Origin: Ophiocordyceps camponoti-saundersi (nom. inval.) | Taxonomy: Eukaryota > Ascomycota > Sordariomycetes > Hypocreales > Ophiocordycipitaceae | Assembly: GCA_003339415.1 (NCBI GenBank) | Contig: PDHQ01000063.1 | Coordinates: 1 to 64,000, forward strand | Direction of reading: 5' to 3' | DNA: 64,000 bases | Shown: piece after piece, positions 46,089 to 56,291 of the stretch | Layout: every line of letters begins with the position of its first letter | Position numbering within the stretch: the first letter of the stretch is position 1 | The notes under the pieces: generated by a model | The model's database searches: none | Seen by the model: only the letters and a program-made list of their open reading frames with translations | Told to the model about the DNA's origin: nothing | Program-made: the position numbers and the translations under genes

Positions 46089-47939
46089 ATGATCAAGCCA
46101 ATCCTCCTCTTGGCCGTGACCGCAACGGCCTACCAACACCCGCCCACCGTAACCATCGACTCAGGCCCGTTATTCGGCCTCGCCACGACCCTCCCCGGCG
46201 CCGCGCACCCGGTCAACAAATTCCTCGGCATCCCCTACGCCGCTACGCCCGAGCGGTTCCGCCCTCCGAAGCGGCCGCGGACGTGGAAGAAGCCGCTGAA
46301 CGCAACGGCATTCCGCCCTTCGTGCATTCAGTTCATCTCCAGCGGGGAGGCGGCGCCTAGTCCTGAGCTCATCACCGACGTGTTCGATAACCATCAGCCT
46401 GAGAGCGAGGATTGTCTCTATATCAATGCCTTTTCCCCGGCGAAGGCTGCTCCCTCGTCCCGCGGTGGTGCTGCTGGTCGTCCCGTCGTCGTCTTTATTC
46501 CAGGCGGAGGTTGGCAGATGAGCAATGGCAACTTTGACTTTTCGGGCTTTTCAGCCTTTGAAGATATCGTCGCCTTTACCTTTAACTATCGTACCAATGG
46601 TGAGAGGAGCTTTCCCCAACTCTTCCTCTTCTCTTGGGCGTCTTTGTGCTGACGAGAGAATAAACTCTTCCAAAGTCTTTGGCTTCCCCATCACCGACGA
46701 TATTCCCCTGCGGGAGAGAAACGTCGGCGTCTTGGACCAGCGATTGGCCCTCGCCTGGGTGCAGGCCAATGCAAAGGCCTTTGGCGGCGATCCGGACAAG
46801 GTGACCATCTGGGGCGAGTCGGCCGGCGCCATGGCCGTCGACCTCCACCTCCACGCCTACGCCGACTCCGCCAGCCGGACGCCTTTCCGGGCCGGCATCA
46901 TGTCGAGCGGACAGATGTCATTCGGCTTGCTGGCCTACACGCCCCCGGTCAACGACACACAGGGATGGCGCCGATTGGCCTCCGCCGTGGGATGCGGTAA
47001 CGGCACGGGCCAGCTGGACTGTATGCGACGGGTGCCAGCCAGGGATCTCGTCGCCAACCTGGACCGGGCCAACTTCTCGCCGTATCCCGTTTCCGACGGG
47101 AAGACGGTCACCAATGGCCGGGCGGCGGCTTGGCGTCATGGAAAGGTCGCACGGGTACCTCTGCTGACGAGCACCATTGCTGAGGAGGCCCGGGCTTTGC
47201 TGAGGCCCAATGTATCCATGGACGCCTTTAGACGAGCCTGGATGCCTGAGTCGCTCATCCCGAGGGACAAGGGCGATGAAATCGTGGCGGCTTATCGACG
47301 CATGCCTGGCCTGAAGAGCAACTTTGACGTGGCCACAGCCATATACACTGACTGGGTCTGGCAATGTGTGAGTGTCTCTCCCTCTCTCATCTTCACACTG
47401 ATGCTATGACCATCACCCCCCCCTTCTCAGCCTCCGTCTCTTCATCATTCAAGAAGCGGACGTCATTGTAATACAATATGACGAAAGACTCCCGGGGAAG
47501 CTGACAGCATAAGCAGCCACAACAGATCCTAGCCAATGCTTCATCAGCTCTTGGCCTTCCCGTCTGGCGCGCCTACATCAACTCATCCGTCACCGAGTTA
47601 TTGCCTCCACAGTATCGCTATCTGGGCAAATTCCACGGCACCGACCTCATCCTTCTCTTCTTCGTCGCCGTCCTACAAGAATACGGTCAGAAGATGCCGC
47701 CTCAGCTATACGCAGAGGCTAAATATCTCCGCGGCGTCATCGGCAGCTTCATTCGTAACCCCCAAGGCGGACCGGGCTGGCCGGCTGTAGGATCGCCGTC
47801 CGCGCCTCGGGACGTGGCTGTCGTTGGCGGGCGGAACAGCAGCGGCGGTGCCGTCATGGTGGACCGGAACGTGTTGGATGCCAACTGCGCTATTTTCAGC
47901 GACTTCTTGGCCATCTCGGAGAGGGCATCTGACGTGTAG
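46089..47939 (+). CDS. Secreted type-B carboxylesterase/lipase
   Basis: Exons 46089-46599, 46676-47367 and 47517-47939 encode about 541 residues. A signal peptide (IKPILLLAVTATAYQ) is followed by the family signatures FLGIPYAATPERFRPP, SEDCLYINAFSP, the oxyanion-hole IPGGGW, RNVGVLDQRLALAWVQ and the nucleophile elbow GESAG (Ser219). The probable catalytic His is in GKFHGTDL near the C-terminus. It is an extracellular or vesicular ester hydrolase of the fungal cholinesterase/lipase superfamily. Several N-glycosylation sequons (NAT, NDT, NGT, NVS) support secretion. It could act on an ester made by neighbouring enzymes, but nutrient or plant-ester hydrolysis is equally possible. A TATA box lies upstream. 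Confidence 0.9.
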
Positions 47940-48341
47940 TGATGGGATTATTGTAGCCTTAAAATGCATACCCACCTATCCGTAGGTACACAACTCGCAC
48001 ACAACTCTGTGTGTACATATCTATCTTCATATGATGCCACAATTCGGCGAGGATATCGAGAAGAAGAAACAAGGAAGCATTTGTCAAGAAGAGGCTTATG
48101 ATGGCGTCAGGACTTCATCATTCTCTCTTACCTGATCCTATATCGACGGCAAATTCCGTCTTAAAGCTGTCATCGATCGCCGATCATGTCGATCGACCTT
48201 CGGACCTCAAGCTCCGGCCACCTAGTCGCGACCAAAACGTCATAGCCAGCCGAAACCGCGTCGGCAGTTCATAAAGAAGGCCTCGACGCTTTTACAAAAA
48301 CTTGGCATACACTGAGAACAACCGTCTTGTCCCGCAAAACT
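47940..48341 (+). promoter_or_regulatory. Upstream region of the alcohol dehydrogenase gene
   Basis: 402 bp between two tandem genes, containing the terminator region of the esterase and the promoter of the dehydrogenase. No distinct motif is secure. Confidence 0.35.
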
Positions 48342-49424
48342 ATGGGCTACCCTGACACCTTCACCGGCTTCGTCGTCGACGGACCAGACTCTTGGAATAA
48401 GTTCCACAAGGCTGAGCTGAAGCCGAAACCTTTCGGAGACCATGATATCGATGTCGAGATAGAAGCCTGTGGTGTTTGCGGCTCTGACGTTCATAGCATC
48501 ACAGGTGGATGGGGCAAGTTTGACGGTCCATTGTGCGTCGGACATGAGATCGTCGGCAAGGCTGTTCGCGTCGGAGATCACGTCAAGGAGATTAAGAAGG
48601 GGGATCGTGTCGGGGTAGGAGCTCAGGTATGGGCGTGCCTCGAATGCGATCTTTGTCGCCATCAGAACGAAAACTACTGTCCGAAGCTTGTCGACACGTA
48701 TAATTCGCAGTATCAGGATGGATCGTGGGCTCACGGAGGCTACGCGTCTCACGTTCGGGCTCATGACTACTTCACCTTTCGCATCCCCGATAAACTCGAT
48801 ACAAACGTCGCGGCACCGTTGTTATGTGCGGGAATCACCACCTATTCACCTCTCGTCCGCGCCGGTATGGGCTCCGGGAAGCGTGTAGGTGTTGTCGGCA
48901 TCGGCGGTTTGGGTCACATCGCTCTGCAGTTTGCCACCGCGTTGGGCGCTGATACATATGCCCTGACGCACTCACCTGACAAAGCGGACGACTGCCGGAA
49001 ACTGGGGGCCAAGGAAGTCATCATCACCGGCAAAGACGGTTGGGAGGAGCCGTGGAAGTTTAGCTTTGACTTCATCCTCAACTGCGCCGACGTCACCGAC
49101 CGGTTCGACCTTCCGACCTATCTCAGTCTTCTCAAACCCGGTGGCGAGTTCCACAACGTCGGTTTGCCGGACGGAGCCTTGCCGGAGCTTAATGCCAAGG
49201 TGTATGCCGTCAACGCGCCTAAGATGACGGGCAGCCATCTCGGGAATCATCAAGAGATGAAGGCGTTGTTGCAGCTTGCAGCGGACAAGGGCATCAAGCC
49301 CTGGGTGGAAACGATAGATATATCTGAAAAGGGTTGTAAAGAGGCGGTTGAGCGGTTGAAGGATAACAAGGTGCATTATCGGTTTACATTGACTGGTTTC
49401 GATAAGGCGTTTGGGAGGACATAG
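48342..49424 (+). CDS. NADP(H)-dependent zinc alcohol dehydrogenase, ADH6/cinnamyl-alcohol type
   Basis: A single exon of 360 residues from the ATG at 48342. The catalytic zinc site is GVCGSDVHS plus GHEIVG, and a third ligand Cys is in PLLCAGITTYSPL. The structural zinc loop has four Cys in ACLECDLCRHQNENYC. The Rossmann motif is VGIGGLGHIALQ with a downstream Ser/His-rich segment suited to NADP. This is the yeast ADH6/7 and plant cinnamyl alcohol dehydrogenase architecture, a cytosolic medium-chain dehydrogenase reducing aliphatic or aromatic aldehydes. Next to an acid-to-aldehyde NRPS-like reductase it is a plausible partner completing reduction to an alcohol, though such dehydrogenases are also common stand-alone detoxification enzymes. 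Confidence 0.93.
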   Translation: MGYPDTFTGFVVDGPDSWNKFHKAELKPKPFGDHDIDVEIEACGVCGSDVHSITGGWGKFDGPLCVGHEIVGKAVRVGDHVKEIKKGDRVGVGAQVWACLECDLCRHQNENYCPKLVDTYNSQYQDGSWAHGGYASHVRAHDYFTFRIPDKLDTNVAAPLLCAGITTYSPLVRAGMGSGKRVGVVGIGGLGHIALQFATALGADTYALTHSPDKADDCRKLGAKEVIITGKDGWEEPWKFSFDFILNCADVTDRFDLPTYLSLLKPGGEFHNVGLPDGALPELNAKVYAVNAPKMTGSHLGNHQEMKALLQLAADKGIKPWVETIDISEKGCKEAVERLKDNKVHYRFTLTGFDKAFGRT

Positions 49425-50065
49425 GAGAGCGTCATAGAGTAGTGTAGTAGTGCTGATTCGTCTGTTGGTAGATATAGTCATAAATTTTGCCCCTGGACTG
49501 ATGAGGAGACAAATGCATGCACAGCGGGATGGCATGAAATAAAGTCTAGCACCCTTCAACTCTTGGCCGAAGCCGATGGGCCACGTATTGTAAGGAAAGC
49601 GTGGACTCCATTGGCTCATATTTCTACCCCCAGACTTGTGAATGCAAAATTCTTAGTTCCTCCCAGCTGGTAGGTCCGCTGCAGAAGCCGGCTGCGCCGT
49701 TGCTACTCGGCGATGTGGGGCGCCGACCCGGCCCCACCCGGCGCAGAACCACAACCGCTTCCCACAACAGCGTGTCTCTTGCGTACTACCCGAGGAGAAG
49801 TTGCCGATGATTTGACTGTACATGCATATGCAGGTACGTGGGTAAGTAAGTAAAGCCACTTGCAATGGCTTAGGTGTGCAGAGATGCTGCAATTCGCTGA
49901 ATCCTGGAACTCCCATCTATACGTGTATTCTTCAAAGAAACTATCCCATCCAACGACACAAGTACTGAAATCAGGTCTAGCTGCACAATATCATATGTTT
50001 TTCGTAGCCCTCCTTCCCCCTTTTCCTTTTCAGTTCTTCGTTTTCTCTGTCGGACCGTCAGTCTT
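49425..50065. other. Intergenic, convergent 3' ends
   Basis: 641 bp between the alcohol dehydrogenase (+) and the secreted repeat protein (-). A short GTAAGTAAGTAA run occurs near 49840-49853. Nothing else was recognised. Confidence 0.4.
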
Positions 50066-51094
50066 TCACATCAGTTTCTTGAACTTTCGACACTCTTGCT
50101 TCGCTGATGGAAGCGGATCCTCCTCTTTCGTCCACCCGTCTTTAGGCTTTGACCTCCAATTCTCGATTTGCCCCGTCTTCTTTGGCACCTTCTTGTCCTT
50201 CACGTTCTGGATGTAGTCGCAAGCCTTTTCCAAGGTTGTCGTAAATGTCTGGACTAGATGTCGTTGGTACGCAACGTCCGGTACCTGAGGTCTCTCGTCG
50301 AGATTCTCCCTGGGATCTGCAGGTGCGTTCTGCGGTATCTGGGGTCTCTCGTGGAGATTCTCCCTGGGATCTACAGGTGCATTCTCCGGAATCTGACGTC
50401 TCTCGTCGAGATTCGAATTGGGATTCACACGTGCATTCTCCGGAACCTGACGTCTCTCGTCGAGATTTGACATTCGTTTTTCATGTGTTTTCTCCGGTAC
50501 CTGGTCCAGCCGAGCAAAAAATGAATGAACCCCGGCTTCGGAATCATCTCCTCCTTGTTCTTTGATCGCTTCCTGCAGAGATTTGGTGCTCTTGTCAAGC
50601 ATCTGATCCGAGCCAAGTAGACTGTGTAAAATAGGTAACGTTTTTCCCTCCTTGACCTTCGGGAAATTGTTCTTGTAAAGCTGCAACAGAAGCGGTGATA
50701 GTGTTTGAAGGCCAAACTCCGCGGCCGATGCATGCAACTCTCTATCCGAAGCTTCATCCAAAGACGGCTGATTTTTTTCCAAAGGCCAAAGATTCTTGAA
50801 TTGATCCATAATCACCTTGTTAGAGCTCTGTCCGGATTTCACTATGCGTCTTCCGGGCGCAATGCTCTTAGGCTGCCGTTGCGTACTTTGTCCATTTCCA
50901 TTCTGCACAGACGGAGTTTTACCAGAAACATCCGAATCTGACACTATTGTCGAGGGCCCTTCGCTTGTTCCAAACCTAAATTTTGTATTGTAGATAGGAG
51001 AATTCGGGTAGTCGACTCGCCGTCCATGGCACTCGTTCGACAACGAAAGCCAGAGAACTGCCAGTCCGACAAGGTGTCCAAGAAGAAAATGCAT
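50066..51094 (-). CDS. Putative secreted tandem-repeat protein, unknown function
   Basis: A single exon of about 342 residues from the ATG at 51094. That start was chosen because it opens a clear signal peptide (HFLLGHLVGLAVLWLSLS, likely cleavage near ECHG). An upstream in-frame extension to 51166 would bury the signal. The middle region is hydrophilic with a predicted helical stretch (AEFGLQTLSPLLLQLYKNNF). Residues ~206-271 hold an 18-residue tandem repeat (NLDERRQIPENAPVDPRE and variants). Dibasic pairs KR and RR precede several units, as in substrates of the Kex2 protease, while later units have RP instead. The C-terminus is Lys-rich. No homologous family is recognised. A secreted effector-like or processed-repeat protein is possible but unproven. 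Codon use and AT content are higher than in neighbouring conserved genes. Confidence 0.65.
   Translation of the reverse strand: MHFLLGHLVGLAVLWLSLSNECHGRRVDYPNSPIYNTKFRFGTSEGPSTIVSDSDVSGKTPSVQNGNGQSTQRQPKSIAPGRRIVKSGQSSNKVIMDQFKNLWPLEKNQPSLDEASDRELHASAAEFGLQTLSPLLLQLYKNNFPKVKEGKTLPILHSLLGSDQMLDKSTKSLQEAIKEQGGDDSEAGVHSFFARLDQVPEKTHEKRMSNLDERRQVPENARVNPNSNLDERRQIPENAPVDPRENLHERPQIPQNAPADPRENLDERPQVPDVAYQRHLVQTFTTTLEKACDYIQNVKDKKVPKKTGQIENWRSKPKDGWTKEEDPLPSAKQECRKFKKLM
50281..50475 (-). repeat. 54-bp in-frame tandem repeat inside the secreted protein gene
   Basis: The marker TCTCTCGTCGAGATT (plus strand; one copy with GTGG) recurs every 54 bp at about 50290, 50344, 50398 and 50452. It encodes three and a half 18-residue units. 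Units differ by point changes, so the array is not freshly expanded. Confidence 0.9.
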
Positions 51095-52440
51095 GTTGAG
51101 TGAGAGGAACTTGATAATAAAGAATGTGCTGGTTTCCGGATCCAAAGATTCTAAAATCTGGATCAAGATATTGAGGTCGGGCCATCATTATATATGAAAG
51201 TATGCATGGTGGTCTGCACATAGTAAGTAGGCATGAGGTATGTATGCATAAGGATGCTAAAAATTTAACCTCTTTTCCCGAGGACGGATGGAGATCGAAT
51301 CTGCCTATCCGCCTACCCCTTAGAATGGCAGTCTGCCTTGATTGGGGGGGGCAAAGGATGATCCTCGTGGCTATCCTCACTTATCAACGCTATGATGAAG
51401 CTATCCCTGCTAGTGTCTTAATTATCGACAGTGAAAGAGTCATGCAAAAACTCGTAGCCAGATGAAATGATCAAAAGCAAATGGATAAGCGGGTCGGGAT
51501 GTTATGCATCTGCGTTTCAACAAGGCAGAATCAGCGGAATCCGTCGTAGATCATCACCGTATCCGTAGATTATACCGATCCCTTGCATACCTCAAGATAT
51601 GCATAAATCCTCTTGGTGATTCATGCCATTCAGCCTGCTCGACTACCGGTTGGAAATCTGGCTTTCTCCCATGTCTGTTGCTCGTACCTACATCTGGGTA
51701 GTAGGTAGTCAAGCTCGGCCAGGCACTCAGGGTCAAGCTCGGCCGGGGAAAAAGAGAGACCTAAGGGCAAGGAGCTGATACCGAAAGCTTTGCAAGTGAA
51801 ATCTATAGGCGTCTTCTCAAGCCACCACTTACTTACTGTTATCTAGTCATGTAACGAGGCAGAATAGACGGGCTTAGCAGTCTGTGAGTCAGTCGGTTCA
51901 TCACTCAGTTCGTGCCGGAAAGAACGCCTTGCAATCTGCTTTGGGGAAAAGACGGAAGATGGACCAGTCAGCCAGGCGGCACTCGAGCCAGCTCCTGACA
52001 CGAAGTTGGCATGGTGCCTAATACCTCGCAGGTAGTCAATCATCGACATCCGTATAGAGTGGATAAAGGCAGACAAAGAAGAAGTGGGCGTAGTTAAAGG
52101 GGCTGACTTGCTCCGTACTTACAACACAGCAGATGCGGACGCGCAGGCAACTTACATGTCTAATGCAAGCGTGGAGAGGCTGTCAAGGGGTTCACATCCT
52201 CTGCACAGCACCAGCAAGCACCAGCATGGCGTGATTACTCCGGACACGGCAATGCTTGACTCACGGTAACTAATTAAGCTAATAGAGCAAAGCGGAAAGA
52301 TGTCACCGTGTTGCAAACGCATCTCATTTTCAAGTAAAGGCATGAGAGCCGCAGCTGGGAGAAGCCCAACTCAGCCATTAAGCCGATGAAGATGATTGAG
52401 ACGTTCTTATTGCTATATGGCCGGACTTCGGTTGATTGTA
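51095..52440. other. Intergenic, no gene recognised
   Basis: 1.35 kb upstream of the secreted repeat protein and of a tRNA gene. It is somewhat AT-richer than the surroundings, with a TAGTAGGTAGT motif near 51700. No coding or structured RNA feature was found. Confidence 0.45.
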
Positions 52441-52544
52441 GTTCCTGTAGCGGAGTGGTTACCGCGTGACTCTTATAAGATCAGATTCATTTTGGTTTTA
52501 TGGTAGGCCATGTCAAGGTCCGGGGTTCGACCCCCCGCGGGAAC
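52441..52544 (+). tRNA. tRNA-Ile(UAU) with an intron of about 32 nt
   Basis: The 7-bp acceptor stem pairs GTTCCTG with CGGGAAC (one G-T pair). The D arm is GCGG/CCGC with loop AGTGGTTA. The anticodon loop CTTATAA gives UAU. The T arm is CGGGG-TTCGACC-CCCCG. An intron follows the position 37 A (about 52478-52509), the canonical tRNA intron site. The anticodon stem has one mismatched pair at its loop end. A run of T follows within 5 bp, as expected for RNA polymerase III termination. Intron-containing tRNA-Ile(UAU) is also known in yeast. It reads the rare AUA codon. Confidence 0.8.
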
Positions 52545-52695
52545 AATTTTTTGGACTGATTTCCGACTTCTTGTCACAAAGCTCTTCTTCCCATTCTGTT
52601 TGTTCCACGTCAACTTCAGCAAAGCCAAGCAAAGCGAGCAAATGGCATGTAATAAATTTTTCTCGTCGCCTTGAACTTTGGAGCTTTTGTTTCAC

Positions 52696-53561
52696 TCATA
52701 CGCCTTGTTCACAAAGATCAAGATGTCAGCGCAAGGACAATATATACTTGGTACTCAGCCGACGCCGGACATAGAGGTTGACTTACCCAGGGCCTTGGCC
52801 AGCGCCTCACCAACACCCTTGGCCGATGCCGGGTTCTGACCCGTGATAAGATTGCCATCGACAACCACGCACTCACCCCACGGCTCGGCCGCTTGCTGCC
52901 ACTCGCACCCGCACTTCTTAGCCTCGTCCTCGAGCAGCAGTGGCATGGCATCGAGCAGGCCGACGGCGTCCTCCTCTTTGTTGGTGAATCCCGTCATGCG
53001 GCGGCCGCGTAGAAGCGGGGCGCGGCCATCGTCTGCGACGGCGCGCACCAGAACAATGGGCCCGTGACACACGGCCGCAACAGGCTTTCCAGCGCGATGG
53101 AAGTCTTGGATCAGGCGGATGGAGTGAGCGTCGTCGACGAGGTCGTACATGGGCCCGTGGCCGCCAGGGTAGAAGACGGCGTCGAAATCTGCGGCGGCCA
53201 TGTCCGCGAGTCGGCGCGTCGTCTTATACACTTCTGCATGCTTTTCCAGGAAGTTGCACGAGGACGGGTCCGACGCAAAGGCCGTGACCGAGCCCTGATC
53301 CAGTGGAGCCTCGCCACCTTTCGGGGAGGCGACGACCAGCTCGACTTTGGGGTTGAGGACGTCGAAAGGGTGAGCGAGCTCGGGCTGGTGGTTCCACTTG
53401 TTTAGAAAGGGGCTAGCTATCTTGGTAGGTAGGTAGGTAGGTAGCGGGATGGGGAGGGAGAGGAAGGGGGGGCGCACTAGATACCAGCCGGTGGGCTTGT
53501 CGAGCTTGACGATTTTGTCAGCACTGGTGAGGACGATAAGAACTCGCTTATTGGGCGCCAT
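52696..53561 (-). CDS. Hsp31-like DJ-1/PfpI protein (glyoxalase III / chaperone family)
   Basis: Exons 53561-53478, 53384-52787 and 52703-52696 give about 229 residues. It starts RVLIVLTSADKI, has the family segment PTGWYL/PELAHPFDVLNP, the acidic strand DAVFYPGGHGPMYDL, and the nucleophile elbow AVCHGPIVLV with the reactive Cys. The conserved GRRMTGFTNKEEDAVGL and the closing GNLITGQNPASAKGVGEAL follow. Hsp31 proteins detoxify methylglyoxal without glutathione and act as stress chaperones in the cytosol. Intron 1 (53385-53477) uses donor GTGCGC and contains a (GGTA)n run. Intron 2 ends in an 8-bp last exon that yields the family ending ALAKALGV; reading through would instead add an unrelated tail. 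Confidence 0.88.
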
Positions 53562-53902
53562 TTTCTTTGATGGTTTTGTAGATTGGAGATGAAGCTCTTG
53601 AAGACTTGAGTGAGGGCGTTGTTGGTAAGTCGAAGTAGATGCGCATGGAGGAGGCGATTAAGTTGTCGTTGGATGACATCACAATACGGTGCCCTTTACG
53701 CCCATCAGGGTCGAGCTACCCTACACAGAAGAAGTAACACCAGCCACAGAAGCACAGCCATGAACCTATCACAATAGCAGTCAATAGCACAGCCTCTCCA
53801 ATTATTCATCCAACTCTCGCCCGCTCTTCATCTACGCTTCATCCTTCATCTGCGCTGTCCCATATTCTCTAGGCCACGCAAACGAGATACAACATCGCCA
53901 AC
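53562..53902. promoter_or_regulatory. Short divergent promoter between Hsp31-like and TAF6 genes
   Basis: 341 bp shared upstream region. The TAF6 side is C/T-rich (53790-53870), typical of a fungal 5' UTR. No specific site was called. Confidence 0.4.
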
Positions 53903-55385
53903 ATGGCGCACGAGGCAACCAAGCCTAAGCTGCTCTGGAACTCGGAAAACGTTAAAGATGTGGCCGAGTCCGTCGGCATCAGCAACCTCAACGAAGAGGC
54001 GCTCAAGGCGCTGACGCAAGACGTCGAATACCGCGTCGGCCAGGTCATCATCGAGGCGTTGCGGCTGATGAGGGCGGCGCGAAGGACGACGCTGACGGTA
54101 AACGATGCTTCGCTTGCGCTGCGAGTGCTCGACGTCGAGCCGCTTTTTGGCTATGATTCAACTCGTCCTTTGCGCTTTGGCGAGGCTAGTCTCGGACCTG
54201 GCCAACCGCTGTTTTATATCGAGGATGAGGAGGTGGATTTCGAGAAGCTCATAAATGCGCCCTTGCCTCGGGTCCCGCGTGATATGAATTTTACCGGTGC
54301 GCAGTGCCTCTTTTTTAAAACCCCTATCGTGGTTCTTCCCAATGGCGCTGAGCTGACGGCTTTCCTCGGATGGATATACATCTGCAGCGCATTGGCTCGC
54401 CATCGAAGGTGTTCAGCCGTCTATTCCGCAAAACCCGACCACCGTCGACTCTCGATCGCAAGACTTGCTGCCCAAAGGTCCCGGCGCGAATCCGGCCCTT
54501 AACGCGCTGGCCGGAAACGACAACTTGCTGTCCAAGCCATCTGTTAAGCACATCGTGAGCAAGGAACTCATCCTGTACTTTGATAAGATCCAGGCCGCCA
54601 TTCTCGACGATAACCCCGACGACGAGGTCGTTCGATTGCGCCAAGCAGCCTTCGGCTCCGTTCGCGACGACCCGGGCTTGCACCAGCTTATCCCCTACTT
54701 TATTAATTTCATCATGGATCGCGTCACCCACCACCTCGATGATATCTTCACTCTCCGACAGATGATGCTATTGACCAACGCCCTCATCGAAAATAAGACG
54801 CTCTTCCTCGACCCCTATGCTAGCTCCCTGTCCGCTCCAGCCCTTACGTGTCTCATGGCCAGGAAGCTTGGCCCTGACGACAACAATATGAGCGACGAGG
54901 TGATGCGCGAGCACTACGAGCTACGCCAGCTGGCCGCCTCGCTCGTCGGCCGGGTTGCGCGCAAATACGCCTCTACAAACGCATTATTGCGTCCGAAATT
55001 GACGCGCACCTGCCTCAAATACCTGCTCGATCCAACGAAGCCCCCGGCCGTGCTATACGGCGCCATCTGCGGCCTTGTCGAGGCGGGCGGTCCCGAAGCC
55101 ATCCGCGTCTTGGTCCTTCGCAACCTCAAAGCTATTGATACGTCCATCCTGCAGCCACTGCGCGATCGCGGATCTGAAGCTGGCATAGACTATGAGATGC
55201 TCGTCAATGGCATTGTCCAGGCTATCGCTTCGCTTGCTGATGGTTCTATCGGCGGTACCGCCTCGGACACCCAAGTGGCTGAGCTGAATGAATTTATTGG
55301 CCCTACCATTGGTCAGCGCGTTGCCGAGTCGAAGGATAACCGGCGCTTGATCGAGACGATCCTTGATGCTCGTCTCCTGGAATGA
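53903..55385 (+). CDS. taf6: Transcription initiation factor TFIID subunit 6 (TAF6)
   Basis: Exons 53903-54296 and 54388-55385 encode about 463 residues. The N-terminal histone fold ([47 protein letters not shown]) pairs with TAF9. A linker [20 protein letters not shown] and the spliced [17 protein letters not shown] lead into the HEAT-like TAF6C domain ([57 protein letters not shown]). The protein is a nuclear scaffold subunit of TFIID, and of SAGA in fungi. The intron donor GTGCGC is non-consensus but the junction restores the conserved [13 protein letters not shown] segment in frame. Length is typical. Confidence 0.95.
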
Positions 55386-55632
55386 AGAGGCAGGTCGGGT
55401 TCGGTACGCGTATGGTTACAGGTTGAAGTGATACCACAGTTGAGCAGGCGAATGGCGTTTAGAATCTCCCTATTTTCCTTATTATGCCGTTCTTTCGAAG
55501 ATGTCGGCTCGAGGGACAGGAAGAGAAGGCCAGGCTCAGGCAGAAAGAAATGCTTGACATTGCGCAGCATGAACATATATGAGTACATATATAAAGACCT
55601 GGGTACCAACGCCACCCACCGTGACCCGTCAC

Positions 55633-56291
55633 TTAGATGCCAAAGGCGAGGGCCAGCCCCCCTAGAACGCTGGTGATCCAAAGAAGCATCTCTCCCTGTT
55701 TGATAGAACTCTTGGCGAAGCCAATGCCCATATCGTAGACCAGATGTTTGATACCGTTGAGAAAGTGAAAGGTAAAGGGAAAGCCTAAAACGAACTTGAC
55801 AGCACCCTTTGCGAAAAGAGGCCAGCTAGCGAAAGCAGCAGCCAAGCTCGCGCTCTCGAGATGCAGTCCTACCAGCGGGGCGACGAGGTAGGAGGCGAAG
55901 TAGACGTAGGCGGCGCCGGAGAGGGTGCAGCCCGTGATGCGGGTCCAGGCCGAGGCGCCGAACCAGGTCTGTTCGAGCTTGTAGATTCCTAGGTGGGGGG
56001 AGACGGGGCGGTTGAGCCGTTGGCGGGCGAGGATCTGTTGGCCTTGTTCGGGGGCTACTTTTGTTGTGGCGACGGGGCTTTCGACGTCTTGTTAGTTTAT
56101 CTGTTCGGGTCGAGTCTGTGAAGGTCGGTTACCGTGCTTGGGAGGAGGGGATTGCGAGGCTTGGGGCCAGGCGTTGGGCGGAGAGGAAGCCTGCGTCATC
56201 GTCGTTAGAAGCTAGGGGGTTATCCGACGGGTGACGAGGAGGATTCACCTCTAGACCGCAAGGCGGATAAGCCAACCCTCTGAGAAAGCAT
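55633..56291 (-). CDS. sdh3: Succinate dehydrogenase cytochrome b560 subunit (SDH3/SdhC)
   Basis: Exons 56291-56249, 56190-56133 and 56077-55633 give about 181 residues. The N-terminus (LSQRVGLSALRSRGFLSAQR) is an Arg/Ser-rich mitochondrial presequence. The mature part has NRPVSPHLGIYKLEQTWFGA and WTRITG, the family signature for quinone binding, then TM1, TM2 with FPFTFHFLNGIKHLVYD (conserved heme/quinone His region; Lys where Arg is common in GIRH), and TM3 LLWITSVLGGLALAFGI. It anchors complex II in the inner mitochondrial membrane and passes electrons to ubiquinone. Exon 3's acceptor (after GAAAG) was fixed by phase. It is a known target class for SDHI fungicides, but no resistance inference is drawn here. 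Confidence 0.9.
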
